NCBI RefSeq assembly: GCF_025860405.1
Contig: NZ_CP063785.1
Span: 1-64,000, forward strand
Direction: 5' to 3'
From: Tolypothrix sp. PCC 7712
GTDB taxonomy: Bacteria; Cyanobacteriota; Cyanobacteriia; Cyanobacteriales; Nostocaceae
DNA length: 64,000 bases
Position numbers and translations under genes: made by a program. This document shows positions 37,651 to 45,711 of this stretch, piece by piece (position 1 is the stretch's first letter; every line of letters starts with the position of its first letter). A model generated the notes under the pieces. The model had not been told where the DNA came from. It did not search any database and was given only the letters and a program-made list of their open reading frames with translations.

Positions 37651-37659
37651 GTATGTCAA
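37560..37659 (+). ncRNA. Predicted omega/reRNA region of TnpB
   Basis: In the family the guide scaffold comes from the 3' end of tnpB plus the right-end hairpin, with the guide just beyond the element. The hairpin at 37629-37649 and the GC-rich 3' end of tnpB fit this. The exact 5' end cannot be seen; the position is inferred by homology of arrangement only. Confidence 0.35.
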
Positions 37660-37721
37660 AGGGCAGTGCAATTAAACATAATTGGCAAGGGGTGGCATTT
37701 GTTACTTGTCCTCTCTTACAA

Positions 37722-37755
37722 AGTTCTGAGCGGAGGAAACCTCCGCTCAGACTTT
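37722..37755. terminator. Strong hairpin after the RES gene and IS element
   Basis: TCTGAGCGGAGG (37725-37736) and CCTCCGCTCAGA (37740-37751) pair perfectly around AAA, extended by AAGT/ACTT. It lies about 100 bp after the RES-domain stop (minus strand) and 75 bp after the tnpB end. No long U-tract. It could stop both transcripts or be a dispersed palindrome. Confidence 0.5.
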
Positions 37756-37857
37756 GCGCTTTGTCATTGGTAAGCATTGAGTTAATGATAGCGACATATA
37801 ACTTTTCGTAAAGGGCAAGTTTTCCCGCCCAATGATATTTTGCGCTGACTTCCTTAA

Positions 37858-38520
37858 TTACCAATACGGAATTACTTCTAAATTATTCTCATCTGCCGCT
37901 TTTAATATTGGCCCGCGTAATAACTCGTGTTTTAGCGGCAATACATTGTCTGGACTACAACTGAAGAAATGCTCTGCACGCTCATAAATAGCGATCGCAT
38001 CTTCGTTATTATGGGCATTGCAATAAATTAACCCGTGAATTTGGGAGTAAATTTCTGGCTGCTCATAAAAATAACGTGACCAAGCTTGGCTAAGACCACG
38101 CTTTTCTGTCTTGGCGAGAGTAGCTTCATTTGCACCAGCGCGCATGGCACCATTTCCGCGCAAATCGAGTAATTTTAAATCTCGTGTCGCAGTCACAATC
38201 GCAATCAGCTGGTCAGTAATTTCAATACAACCAATATCACCAAAAACTTCCACTAGACAACTCGAAAGTTTTGGGGCAATGTAGTATATACCGCGTTCCT
38301 GGTCATTGGCTGGTTGGTAATCCAATGGCTCGTAGGAAAAACTGGGATAGTTAGCGCGATGGTGATCGAAGCGAAAAAGTGGCCCCCACTCCCGAAAAGT
38401 CAGCGCAGTCGTGCCAAATTCTGTGCGAAAAATCCGAAAAAATTCCGTGCCCTTTTTTAAAATATGAAATTTTGGTTTTGGCCTGCCAAAGCGAGGTGGC
38501 GGGACAATGAGTTTGACCAC
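37858..38520 (-). CDS. RES-domain protein, probable NAD+-degrading toxin
   Basis: A 220-residue RES-family protein. RES toxins (ParT, MbcT, Res) consume NAD+ and are paired with Xre/MbcA-type antitoxins. Family marks are GTEFFRIF with Arg29, RGIYYIAPKLSSCLVEVFGD (about 77-95, conserved Tyr and Glu91), and GLIYCNAHNNEDAIAIYERA in place of the more usual YPS.R block. The protein lies 606 bp downstream of, and on the same strand as, an Xre/MbcA-like gene. That spacing is unusual because the pair normally overlaps. Substitution at the Ser position leaves enzymatic activity uncertain. Confidence 0.75.
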   Translation of the reverse strand: MVKLIVPPPRFGRPKPKFHILKKGTEFFRIFRTEFGTTALTFREWGPLFRFDHHRANYPSFSYEPLDYQPANDQERGIYYIAPKLSSCLVEVFGDIGCIEITDQLIAIVTATRDLKLLDLRGNGAMRAGANEATLAKTEKRGLSQAWSRYFYEQPEIYSQIHGLIYCNAHNNEDAIAIYERAEHFFSCSPDNVLPLKHELLRGPILKAADENNLEVIPYW

Positions 38521-38978
38521 CTTGATTACTCCTCATCTGGTTAACTGACAAAATGGGAATACTTGACCGCAGAAGTATAAAGGATGAAAGATGAAACAAC
38601 AATAAAAGTTTGCTCTGATTCGCTGGGATTTATCCATTAAGAAAATCAAAGCAAACCTATCGCCGTTCTGAGTTGCCTCATATTTATTTCTAGGGTTTAC
38701 TTCATCTTTTATGCTTTATGCTTCTCCTGTCGGAGACACTGCGAGAACAGCCTTCAATTGAAGTTGCAGATTTTGACTGCCTTTGTAAACTAGTACATTA
38801 AAACTACATCTACACAAAAATTCAAAAGTTGGCTACGTATTTCCGGACATTTTTATCTATTCAAGTGTAGTCTCTGTAACTTTTGTCAGCCACTCAGATG
38901 ATTTTTAGGCAAGATTTATACTTAAAGGCTGAGAAAGCAGACGCGGAGGTAGAGATAGCGAAGGTGCGGAAAAAGGAG

Positions 38979-39034
38979 AAAGGTTAAAGGGGAAAGGGAA
39001 AATGCCAAACCTTTCCCCCTTTCCCCTTGACCTT
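38979..39034. repeat. Purine/pyrimidine inverted repeat in the RES-antitoxin gap
   Basis: AAAGGTTAAAGGGGAAAGGG (38979-38998) faces CCTTTCCCCCTTTCCCCTTG with ACCTTTT (39011-39037), a nearly perfect long stem. The rest of 38521-39126 shows no gene, so the two toxin-antitoxin genes are separated by repeat DNA. Confidence 0.6.
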
Positions 39035-39126
39035 TTCCCGACTTCTGCAAGAAGTCTATTCTCCACGTCAAAGCGTCTCAACTGCTCCGCATTGATTCTG
39101 ATGCTCATTTTTTGATTGCAAGATGA

Positions 39127-39741
39127 CTATAAAACTCCGACAGTCCTAGCAGCAGAAATTACATCGTCTATCTGCCCAAACTTCAAAGCTTCGATGGGGG
39201 TTAGCCCGTTTAAAGCACTGTTGGGTTTAGTTAGCCAACTAATTTTTGATAAAGCAGGAACATTGAGAGCCTTTAAAACATCAGGTAGCCCAGCGATTAC
39301 TCCATCTGGCCCCTCCGGATCGAATTGCCAGGTGGGAAATTTCCAAACTCCGTTATCTTGAACGGCAATTAGACTATTCTTTTTTAAGCGATCGTGTGGT
39401 GTCTGACGGGTCGTGTTCAACAAATCGGCTACTTGTGGAGCCGTTAATGAAGATTTAAGTAGTTCTTGTCTCCATTTAAAATTTCTCGTCAGAGCAGCCA
39501 GTTCTAATTTACTATGCTCCTCATTGCTGATTTGATCAGCACCAAGCTTGGCAGCAAAGTTGATTTCAGCTTGAGAATACTTTGGCTTGATATTAGTAGG
39601 CGTTAAACGTTCAGCTAAACATTTTATTTCCTCAGGTTGTAAGGAATTGAGATAATCCTGAAATTCTCTAGCGATGCGCTCTAGTGCTTGTTTCACATAT
39701 TTTCCGGTAGGAGCGTCAATCGTGACGTTAATGCCGCTCAT
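39127..39741 (-). CDS. Xre/MbcA/ParS-like antitoxin
   Basis: 204 residues from the ATG at 39741, chosen because the strong ribosome binding site AAGGAGGG lies 6 nt upstream. A GTG at 39762 would place that site inside the gene. The N-terminus (to about 90) is helical. A helix-turn-helix-like stretch follows, LTAPQVADLLNTTRQTPHDR (about 100-120). The C-terminal toxin-binding domain ends SWLTKPNSALNGLTPIEALK, the pattern of Xre/MbcA/ParS proteins that bind RES toxins. The RES gene follows on the same strand after 606 bp of repeat DNA. It would neutralise the toxin and repress its own promoter, which contains 11-bp spaced repeats. Confidence 0.78.
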   Translation of the reverse strand: MSGINVTIDAPTGKYVKQALERIAREFQDYLNSLQPEEIKCLAERLTPTNIKPKYSQAEINFAAKLGADQISNEEHSKLELAALTRNFKWRQELLKSSLTAPQVADLLNTTRQTPHDRLKKNSLIAVQDNGVWKFPTWQFDPEGPDGVIAGLPDVLKALNVPALSKISWLTKPNSALNGLTPIEALKFGQIDDVISAARTVGVL

Positions 39742-39832
39742 AATCCCTCCTTCGCCGACCACATAACATAATATTCACTTCTTCATGTAAGAGATGTCAA
39801 ATACCTAGATCTCTAGATTCGCACTCTCATGT

Positions 39833-39896
39833 ATGATTTACAATCATTCTTGAGCATGATTTAGGTATGACTTATGAATGACTTATGTATGATTTT
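39833..39896. promoter_or_regulatory. ATGAYTTA iterons in the divergent antitoxin/NACHT promoter
   Basis: ATGAYTTA-type boxes begin at 39833, 39856, 39867, 39878 and 39889 (the last ATGATTTT). The last four are spaced exactly 11 bp, close to one helical turn, so a protein would bind one face of the DNA. They lie between the divergent antitoxin (start 39741) and NACHT (start 39944) genes, both of which encode HTH regions, and are the best operator candidate in the window. Confidence 0.65.
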
Positions 39897-39943
39897 ACTT
39901 AAAAGTAGTAATATAGTTAACAAAATCATTTGAGATAGAGGTA

Positions 39944-41437
39944 ATGACTAGGCGATCGCTCCAAGCATCGGCTAAGGGAATTAGTAAGGCCGAAGCTGCT
40001 TTAATTCGTAATTCCTTGACGCAGCAGGGGTTAGCCGGAGAACTGGGAATTAGCCGCCAGCCAGTTACCAAGTTTTTTCAAGGTAAACCAGTTGATCGCT
40101 ATATCTTCGTGACAATTTGCGAAAAGCTGAATCTCAATTGGGAGGAAATTATCATCTCCTCATCCTTCCCGGAGGTAGAACAGCCAGCCAGCGTTAGTCA
40201 GATGCAAAGTTTGGTACAGATCCTCCGCGAAAAAGTCCACGACAGTATTCAAAGGCGTTGTGGGGTGATGCGGGTGCTAGATATGGAACAACCAAGAAGG
40301 TTGGATACTATCTACACTCAAGTCAATATTTGGCAGAGGGTAAGTGCATACAGGCGGCTAGATATTGCGGAGATATCGCGAAATTTTGAGCCAGGGAAGT
40401 ATAACTGCTTTAACTTAGGTAGTTTACAACAACCGCGCCGACCAGCCTTAGAAGCCGTAGAAAGCCACGATAAATTGATGATTTTGGGGAAACCGGGAAG
40501 CGGGAAAACGATATTTTTAAAGTGGTTAGCCATTCAGTGTAACTTAGGCGAGTATAGAGGCGATCGCGTCCCGATTTTTATTCATCTCAAAGACTTTGCA
40601 GAGGCGAGGGAGCAACCAAACTTATTAGAGTACATCACAGAACAGTTTGAAGAATGCGGGGTTACCATATCTAACGCAGTGCTAAATCTGTTAACAGAGG
40701 GTTTAGCATTTGTTTTATTGGATGGGTTAGATGAAATTCAGGATGCAGATTTTGAACGAGTTGTAAGAGATATTCACAGGTTTACAACCAGATTTTATAC
40801 CAATCGCTTTGTAATTACTTGTAGAGTTGCGGCACGCAAATATATTTTTGAACAGTTTACAGAAGTAGAAATTGCTGATTTTGATGAGCAGCAGATGTCT
40901 GAGTTTGTCACCAAGTGGTTTCAGGAAGAAGCATCAACAAAAGCAGAATATGTTTTACACAAGCTGCAAGAAAATCAATCTCTGCAAGAGTTAGCGAATA
41001 ATCCTTTATTGCTTACATTTTTATGCTTATTTTTTACAGAAGTCACAGATTTTGAACAATCAGAAATTTATCAAGAAGCCTTGAATATATTAATTAAACA
41101 ATGGAATGAGCAGCGTTATATTCAACAAAATGGAAGTAATCAGCAAATTTCTACACAGCTAATCGAAGAATTATTAAGTGTAGTTGCCCAAAATACTTGG
41201 GACAGAAGAGAGTATTTTTTTAAACAAGAAGCGATTGAGAAGCAGATTTGTGAATATATTCAGAATTTATCTGATAGTAAAAGAAATTTGAATTTAGCGG
41301 AAATTGATAGCGAAGCACTTCTCAAGTATATTCAAGCTCAGAATGGGTTATTAGTAGAGAGAGCAAAAAGAATTTACTCTTTTTCTCATATTACATTTCA
41401 GCAGTTTTTAGCCGGTAAACACAGAAGATACTTTTGA
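39944..41437 (+). CDS. NACHT-domain NTPase with N-terminal HTH, short form
   Basis: A 497-residue protein. The N-terminal region has an Xre-like helix-turn-helix (QQGLAGELGISRQPVTKFFQ, about 28-47), then a linker and a NACHT NTPase domain: Walker A GKPGSGKT (182-189), Walker B FVLLDGLDEI (256-265), sensor FVITCRVAARK and the helical part ending FSHITFQQFLAGKHRRYF. NACHT proteins of this type are frequent in filamentous cyanobacteria; bacterial NACHT proteins include anti-phage NLR-like systems. Relatives usually continue with a sensor repeat domain after the FSHxTFQEFLAA motif. This one stops a few residues later, so it is either truncated or a short form. It diverges from the antitoxin-like gene. 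Confidence 0.8.
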   Translation: MTRRSLQASAKGISKAEAALIRNSLTQQGLAGELGISRQPVTKFFQGKPVDRYIFVTICEKLNLNWEEIIISSSFPEVEQPASVSQMQSLVQILREKVHDSIQRRCGVMRVLDMEQPRRLDTIYTQVNIWQRVSAYRRLDIAEISRNFEPGKYNCFNLGSLQQPRRPALEAVESHDKLMILGKPGSGKTIFLKWLAIQCNLGEYRGDRVPIFIHLKDFAEAREQPNLLEYITEQFEECGVTISNAVLNLLTEGLAFVLLDGLDEIQDADFERVVRDIHRFTTRFYTNRFVITCRVAARKYIFEQFTEVEIADFDEQQMSEFVTKWFQEEASTKAEYVLHKLQENQSLQELANNPLLLTFLCLFFTEVTDFEQSEIYQEALNILIKQWNEQRYIQQNGSNQQISTQLIEELLSVVAQNTWDRREYFFKQEAIEKQICEYIQNLSDSKRNLNLAEIDSEALLKYIQAQNGLLVERAKRIYSFSHITFQQFLAGKHRRYF

Positions 41438-41481
41438 TGTAGTTTTAACTTTTGACTTGTTGGTGAGCGATCGCAATCTCA

Positions 41482-42219
41482 TCAAATATTATCTGGATCG
41501 ATTCCCAATTCTCTGAGCTTGGCTGCTAATCGTTCTTTTTGTTGACGTTCGGCTTGCGCCTGTTGTTGAGCTAGTTCTCGCTGTTGACGTTCGGCTTGAG
41601 CAACTTCCTCTGCAGTTGGGTAACGAGTACCTGTTTCGTCATACCAATACAACGCCTCTCGTTGAATTGTGCCAGAAGTGTAACGCGATCGCCCAATTCC
41701 CAATCCAATTTCTGCCATCCAAAAGGGTTCGCCTATTTGCAGTTGATATTCGCCATCAATCAATTTATACATTTCAAAGGGTTGATGTTGGTCGCGTCGC
41801 CAGTACTGCGGATTGTAGATAATGTAGTACAGGACACCTAATTTGGCATAGATATTGAGCTTATTATCATATTCATCACCGGGTGTTTTGGAAACTACTT
41901 CCAAAACCAACTTAGGTACAATGTTTTCTTCTTCCCAAACTACATAGCTTGAGCGCGATGTATTTGCTTTTCGCCGTTGCACTCCTAAGCTCAAAAAACC
42001 ATCGGGAACTACTGGTACTAGATGGCTCACTCCGGTTGTGTGGTAAATACCCATATCTACCCCAAAAAACCAGTCATTCCTGTTTGCCCAAATTGACTCT
42101 AGGAGAAACAGTAGTAAATTAGGAATAAAATTTTGATCCTCGTTATCCACTGGCATATCGTCCGAACAAGGCAGTTCAGCGCTGGTTGGCAGAGCATGAT
42201 ATGGTTGAGACTTTACCAT
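41482..42219 (-). CDS. Uma2-family (DUF820) putative endonuclease with coiled-coil tail
   Basis: A 245-residue Uma2 protein. PD-(D/E)xK-like marks are GVDMGIYHTTGVSHLVPVVP and EENIVPKLVLEVVSKTPGDE (acidic and Ser-Lys residues), followed by YNPQYWRRDQHQPFEMYKL. The C-terminal 50 residues are a Gln/Arg/Glu-rich helix (AERQQRELAQQQAQAERQQK) ending ELGIDPDNI, the common tail of the long cyanobacterial Uma2 type. Function is not established. It is convergent with the NACHT gene, 44 bp from its stop, and may have been brought next to it by rearrangement. Confidence 0.85.
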   Translation of the reverse strand: MVKSQPYHALPTSAELPCSDDMPVDNEDQNFIPNLLLFLLESIWANRNDWFFGVDMGIYHTTGVSHLVPVVPDGFLSLGVQRRKANTSRSSYVVWEEENIVPKLVLEVVSKTPGDEYDNKLNIYAKLGVLYYIIYNPQYWRRDQHQPFEMYKLIDGEYQLQIGEPFWMAEIGLGIGRSRYTSGTIQREALYWYDETGTRYPTAEEVAQAERQQRELAQQQAQAERQQKERLAAKLRELGIDPDNI

Positions 42220-42411
42220 AGGTCATTAATTATGGTCGTTTGCCCAATAGTTCAATTTTAGGCGATCGCATTTCACTGTATTCAATTTTCGTATTCAATT
42301 GCCCCAAAATACCAGCGATGCCGCTATACAATCAACAATAAGTCAGATAGCGGACATCATTTAGTTCTTTATATTTAATTTTTAATTCCCCTCAGAGTTT
42401 TGGCTCAATTA

Positions 42412-43290
42412 CTACTCCCAACGTCCTTCTTCCCAGGCTTTGATAGCGTAAAAAACAGCGGAATAATCATCATTAGCAAATGACATTTTCATTGCTGAGT
42501 GTAAGATTTGCCGCACACCTTTAATACTGCTAACATCCAATTCAACTGTTTTAGCTTCATTGATAAATAAGTCTGTATCTTTCAACAAATGTTTAGTGGG
42601 GAAATTGGGATTGGCAAAATTTCCATCTAACATTCGTGCCAGCTTTTTATCAAAAGTAGGAGCGTAAAGTACACTTTCCCGCAGGATTTCCATGAATTTT
42701 TCTACGTCAATACCCTGACGCTGCACAAAAGCTAAACTCAACGCAAAGCTAGTTGTCAGCGAAGCAATTAGTTGATTAAGTGCCAATTTGACAGACGCAG
42801 CAGCGCCTACAGGGCCTACTAATCGAGGTTCCGGGCCAAAATTCTGTAGTAAATTTAAGTAGCGCTGAAATTGATCTTCACGAGCGCCTACCATGACAAT
42901 GAGTTTGCCTGTTTGTGCTTCTGGAATACTACCTAAAACAGGTGCCTCTAGATATTCGCCACCAGCAGCCACTACCGCATCTCGAATTTCTTGGCTTTCT
43001 GTGGGTGTAATTGTCCCCATTTGGATAACAGTACGTCCTGAAAGAGTCCGCCAGGAAGTGTCAGAAAGCAAGACACTATAAATAGCAGCAGCATTAGTGA
43101 GCATGAGAATTATGCAATCAGCAGCACGAATTGCATAGCGGGGATGTGTCGCAATTTCTGCACCAGCTGCTTGTAGTGGTGCTAATTTTTCTGGGGTGCG
43201 GTTATAGGCAACTAACTCTATATTTGCAGCTAATAGCCTTTGGGCCATCGGTAGTCCCATTAGTCCAGTTCCCAGAAATGCCACCTTCAT
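42412..43290 (-). CDS. NAD(P)-dependent beta-hydroxyacid dehydrogenase family oxidoreductase
   Basis: 292-residue cytoplasmic dehydrogenase related to 3-hydroxyisobutyrate, glyoxylate/succinic semialdehyde and tartronate semialdehyde reductases. The Rossmann motif is FLGTGLMGLPMAQRLL. The substrate-binding segment is EAPVLGSIPEAQTGKL (usually APVSGGxxGAxxG), and the catalytic Lys is in VKLALNQLIA, with the Asn four residues later. LLKDTDLFINEAKTVEL is the conserved C-terminal helix. The GS in place of SGG differs from classical HIBADH, so the substrate is not assigned; glyoxylate reductase is one option. Confidence 0.85.
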   Translation of the reverse strand: MKVAFLGTGLMGLPMAQRLLAANIELVAYNRTPEKLAPLQAAGAEIATHPRYAIRAADCIILMLTNAAAIYSVLLSDTSWRTLSGRTVIQMGTITPTESQEIRDAVVAAGGEYLEAPVLGSIPEAQTGKLIVMVGAREDQFQRYLNLLQNFGPEPRLVGPVGAAASVKLALNQLIASLTTSFALSLAFVQRQGIDVEKFMEILRESVLYAPTFDKKLARMLDGNFANPNFPTKHLLKDTDLFINEAKTVELDVSSIKGVRQILHSAMKMSFANDDYSAVFYAIKAWEEGRWE

Positions 43291-43351
43291 TGTTTACGTT
43301 CCTTTGGTACAGCAATCGCGTTTCCATTATCAGTTAATAGTTAACAGCTAA

Positions 43352-43391
43352 CAGTTACCAGTTAACAGTGTTGACTGATAACTGGTAACTG
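43352..43391 (-). terminator. Hairpin between the 31-residue peptide gene and the dehydrogenase
   Basis: CAGTTACCAGTTA (43352-43364) and TAACTGGTAACTG (43379-43391) pair perfectly over 13 bp around 14 nt, just after the small ORF on the minus strand. The sequence is also close to a dispersed cyanobacterial repeat. Confidence 0.5.
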
Positions 43392-43413
43392 AATACTGAT
43401 TCCCGGATGGTGA

Positions 43414-43509
43414 TTAGCCACCTGCGGCAAAAGTTGCCATAATCACAACCGACAGTAAAATACCGGGAGTCAGTAGTGTTATTAGCATTAACAAGTCATG
43501 AGTACTCAT
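43414..43509 (-). CDS. 31-residue hydrophobic peptide (single membrane helix)
   Basis: A small ORF of 31 codons encodes MSTHDLLMLITLLTPGILLS followed by VVIMATFAAGG. It has a short polar N-terminus, one membrane helix of about 22 residues with a central Pro-Gly, and a Gly end. CAGGAATT lies 8-12 nt before the ATG on the minus strand, and a 13-bp hairpin follows the stop. The size and composition recall small subunits of photosystem or NDH-1 complexes, but I cannot match it to a named one. It is supported by start context and hydrophobicity only. Confidence 0.55.
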   Translation of the reverse strand: MSTHDLLMLITLLTPGILLSVVIMATFAAGG

Positions 43510-43625
43510 AATTTTTAATTCCTGATGCTCTAGTTCTCACTGTAACAGTGTTACTTAGTCTCTGAAGACTAGTACGGGATTACATAGAGTTTTAAGTTTT
43601 CAGCGTAGGGTGACAAGAATTGGAG

Positions 43626-43645
43626 AGACGCGATAAATCGCGTCT
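43626..43645. repeat. AGACGCGAT hairpin repeat
   Basis: AGACGCGAT, AA, ATCGCGTCT: a perfect 9-bp hairpin of a type widely dispersed in cyanobacterial intergenic DNA. It lies between the methyltransferase stop and the small peptide gene. Confidence 0.65.
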
Positions 43646-43708
43646 GTACAAGAATCAAAATTTATTTGTATAGTTCTCTTCTTCCATTACCCATTCTCCA
43701 ACCTACTT

Positions 43709-44935
43709 TCACTCTGGCACAGTTAATCCTTTGAGTGATTGCGATATGGCTTTGTCTTTTAATCCTTTGCTTTGAACTAAGACTCCAAAGCCACCGAGTC
43801 CTAAAGGGTTAAGAAGTTCATGTAGAGATTCTCGCCGCCGCAACAATTGTGAAATTGATTGTTCTTGATGCGAAAGGGCAGCTATGCGAGTGCCTAACCC
43901 TAAAGCCATCAAAAATAATCCTTGCTGGGTAAAACCGACTTTATCTAAACCACAGCGATCGCCCCATCGCTCCAAAGCAGTAAAATCAACATGAGCTGTA
44001 ATGTCTTGTTGCCCAATGTTGACATAAGGATTGTCATGGTGCCGATGGTGATAATAGCACTGTAACGTTCCTTGCGATCGCCTGGGGTTATAGTAACGAC
44101 TAGCGGGGTAGCCATAATCAATTGTTAACACATAGCCACACTGCAAGCGGTCTGCCACTATACTCAACCAATCTAGAGCAGCTAAATTAATCTCACTACG
44201 GTAGCCATCTGTATAAGCACCTTTGGTAATTTCGATTTCCACTAAATCGAAATATTCTGCTAACCGAGGCGTAGAAGGTTCCCCGGAAATTTCTACAAAT
44301 GATGATGGAAAAGATAGGTTAGCAGCCGCAGATGAGAAAGTTGGTAGAGGTGAAACATCAATATCTCCCTTTCCCCTGGTTGTCACATAAATTTCTCGCA
44401 GTTCCCCTACTTCTAGAATAAACTGATGTACTGGCAATGCATCCACCAATTCATTAGAAAAAAAACAACCTGTAATGGAATTTGGTGTTATTTCCTCTAA
44501 ATCGCACCACTGTACAGAGAAATCTTGTAAAGTTTGCTGCTGTTCTTGCTTAAGTGATGGCGATTTCTCCACAATGATATATTCCAAGGCGGCAAAAAAC
44601 TTGGAATAGTTTTGCTGACAGTAATTAAGGATATGTGACGCTAACAGTCCTTGCCCTGCTCCCATTTCTACCAGAGAAAAGGTATCAGGTTGCCCTAAAA
44701 TTTCCCACATCTGCAGAAATTGTTCTGCTAGTAATTCCCCAAAGTCATTGCCAAGATGGACAGAAGTAAAAAAATCACCACCCTCAAACCCAATTTTGAC
44801 TGCATTGCTGGAATAATAACCATGTTCAGGATGATATAACACCATATCCATGTATTCAGCAAAAGTAATTCGCCGTTGGGGACTAGTTTGAATACGATTA
44901 GCAATAGCTTTACAAAGTGCCTGATTAGAATCCAT
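43709..44935 (-). CDS. MidA/NDUFAF7-type SAM-dependent methyltransferase
   Basis: 408-residue methyltransferase of the COG1565/DUF185 family. In mitochondria the relative NDUFAF7 dimethylates a complex I Arg, so a role in NDH-1 assembly is plausible but unproven in cyanobacteria. Marks are TFAEYMDMVLYHPEHGYYSS, FTSVHLGNDFGELLAEQF, the SAM motif LVEMGAGQGLLASHIL, FFSNELVDALPVHQF and VLTIDYGYPASRYY with GTLQCYYHH. Length is usual. The upstream gap 44936-45280 contains only a palindrome. Confidence 0.9.
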   Translation of the reverse strand: MDSNQALCKAIANRIQTSPQRRITFAEYMDMVLYHPEHGYYSSNAVKIGFEGGDFFTSVHLGNDFGELLAEQFLQMWEILGQPDTFSLVEMGAGQGLLASHILNYCQQNYSKFFAALEYIIVEKSPSLKQEQQQTLQDFSVQWCDLEEITPNSITGCFFSNELVDALPVHQFILEVGELREIYVTTRGKGDIDVSPLPTFSSAAANLSFPSSFVEISGEPSTPRLAEYFDLVEIEITKGAYTDGYRSEINLAALDWLSIVADRLQCGYVLTIDYGYPASRYYNPRRSQGTLQCYYHHRHHDNPYVNIGQQDITAHVDFTALERWGDRCGLDKVGFTQQGLFLMALGLGTRIAALSHQEQSISQLLRRRESLHELLNPLGLGGFGVLVQSKGLKDKAISQSLKGLTVPE

Positions 44936-45087
44936 AAAATTTTGTGTGGAGTGAGACTATCATTATTAATTTGATTATCAATTTTTAATTTAAAACCAAC
45001 TTGGCTTGATAGTCTGCAAAGTTTCAGACTTAATTTGAATATACTGATTTAAATTACACTGGATTTCAGGCTAATGAAGTCAATGTA

Positions 45088-45116
45088 GGATGCGTTAGCG
45101 ACAGCGTAACGCATCC
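45088..45116. repeat. GGATGCGTTA palindrome
   Basis: GGATGCGTTA (45088-45097) and TAACGCATCC (45107-45116) around 9 nt. Same family as 12864-12890. No gene is visible elsewhere in 44936-45280. Confidence 0.6.
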
Positions 45117-45280
45117 ACATTTATTAGAAAATTCATTTTTTAGTATTTTCTAGGAACACAACATATTGTGACGTTACAATTATCTGTAACTGTTTTTTAT
45201 GTGTGTTTTGAATTAGGGAAGCAAAACTCAAGATAATTCTAGTCAAAGATTGGCTATTTTAAATAGTATTGTCATTTTTA

Positions 45281-45670
45281 TTATCCACTGACTAATGACA
45301 CCAGTACACCATTAATATCGCGGACACGAGCCAGCATTTGTCCACCAGCTTGACGTTTTGGTGCATCTAATGATTTTGCACCTGCTCCCAAGGCTCTCAT
45401 ATAAGCAGTAGCAACGTCAGGTGTGATCAATGAGATTTGGATTAAGGAAGGCGCTTGTATAATATCGTTAGCATAGAAGCCATTAGGAAATAAAGTTTGG
45501 GCTTCATTAGTTGAGGAAAAAGCTAGTGTAGTTTCCCCAGTTTCCATTTCTGCCCAAGTAACTTGATTCTGCTCCCGAATCTTGCGACGAACAAGACCAA
45601 AAGCTTTTTCGTAAAACTCAACGGTCTTCATCACATCATCTACCCAAATAACTGTATAACCAAATTTCAT
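45281..45670 (-). CDS. VOC-family (glyoxalase/bleomycin-resistance-like) protein
   Basis: A 129-residue protein with two beta-alpha-beta-beta-beta modules. It starts MKFGYTVIWVDDVMKTVEFY and includes EKAFGLVRRKI, the WAEMETGETTLAFSS strand pair, and IQISLITPDVATAYMRALGAG with a final RDINGVLVSLVSG. Asp and Glu residues at the family metal positions are partly present (MET rather than His at the N-terminus), so enzymatic activity is uncertain. Divergent from the lipoprotein gene, whose start is 41 bp away, suggesting a shared promoter region. Confidence 0.8.
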   Translation of the reverse strand: MKFGYTVIWVDDVMKTVEFYEKAFGLVRRKIREQNQVTWAEMETGETTLAFSSTNEAQTLFPNGFYANDIIQAPSLIQISLITPDVATAYMRALGAGAKSLDAPKRQAGGQMLARVRDINGVLVSLVSG

Positions 45671-45711
45671 CTTTGTTTCTCCTAAGCTATAGTTGCTCTA
45701 AATGCAAAGAT

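Larger units (their letters stand above)
35945..37659. mobile_element. IS200/IS605-family insertion sequence with divergent tnpA and tnpB
   Basis: tnpA (minus) and tnpB (plus) diverge from a short spacer, the IS605 layout. Imperfect hairpins overlap the stop codons at both ends: CCGTAGTCCTACGACGG (35952-35968) at the tnpA end, and CACCGACG/CGTCGGTG (37629-37636/37642-37649) at the tnpB end. TCAA at 37656-37659, just past the right hairpin, resembles the known right cleavage site of IS608-type elements, so that end is tentatively placed there. The left end is approximate. Both proteins look intact, so the element may be active. Confidence 0.82.

Noticed and set aside
37628..37864. 78-codon minus-strand ORF between the IS end and the RES gene
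   Set aside because: Built from the right-end hairpin and the 37725-37751 palindrome; no homology or ribosome binding site.
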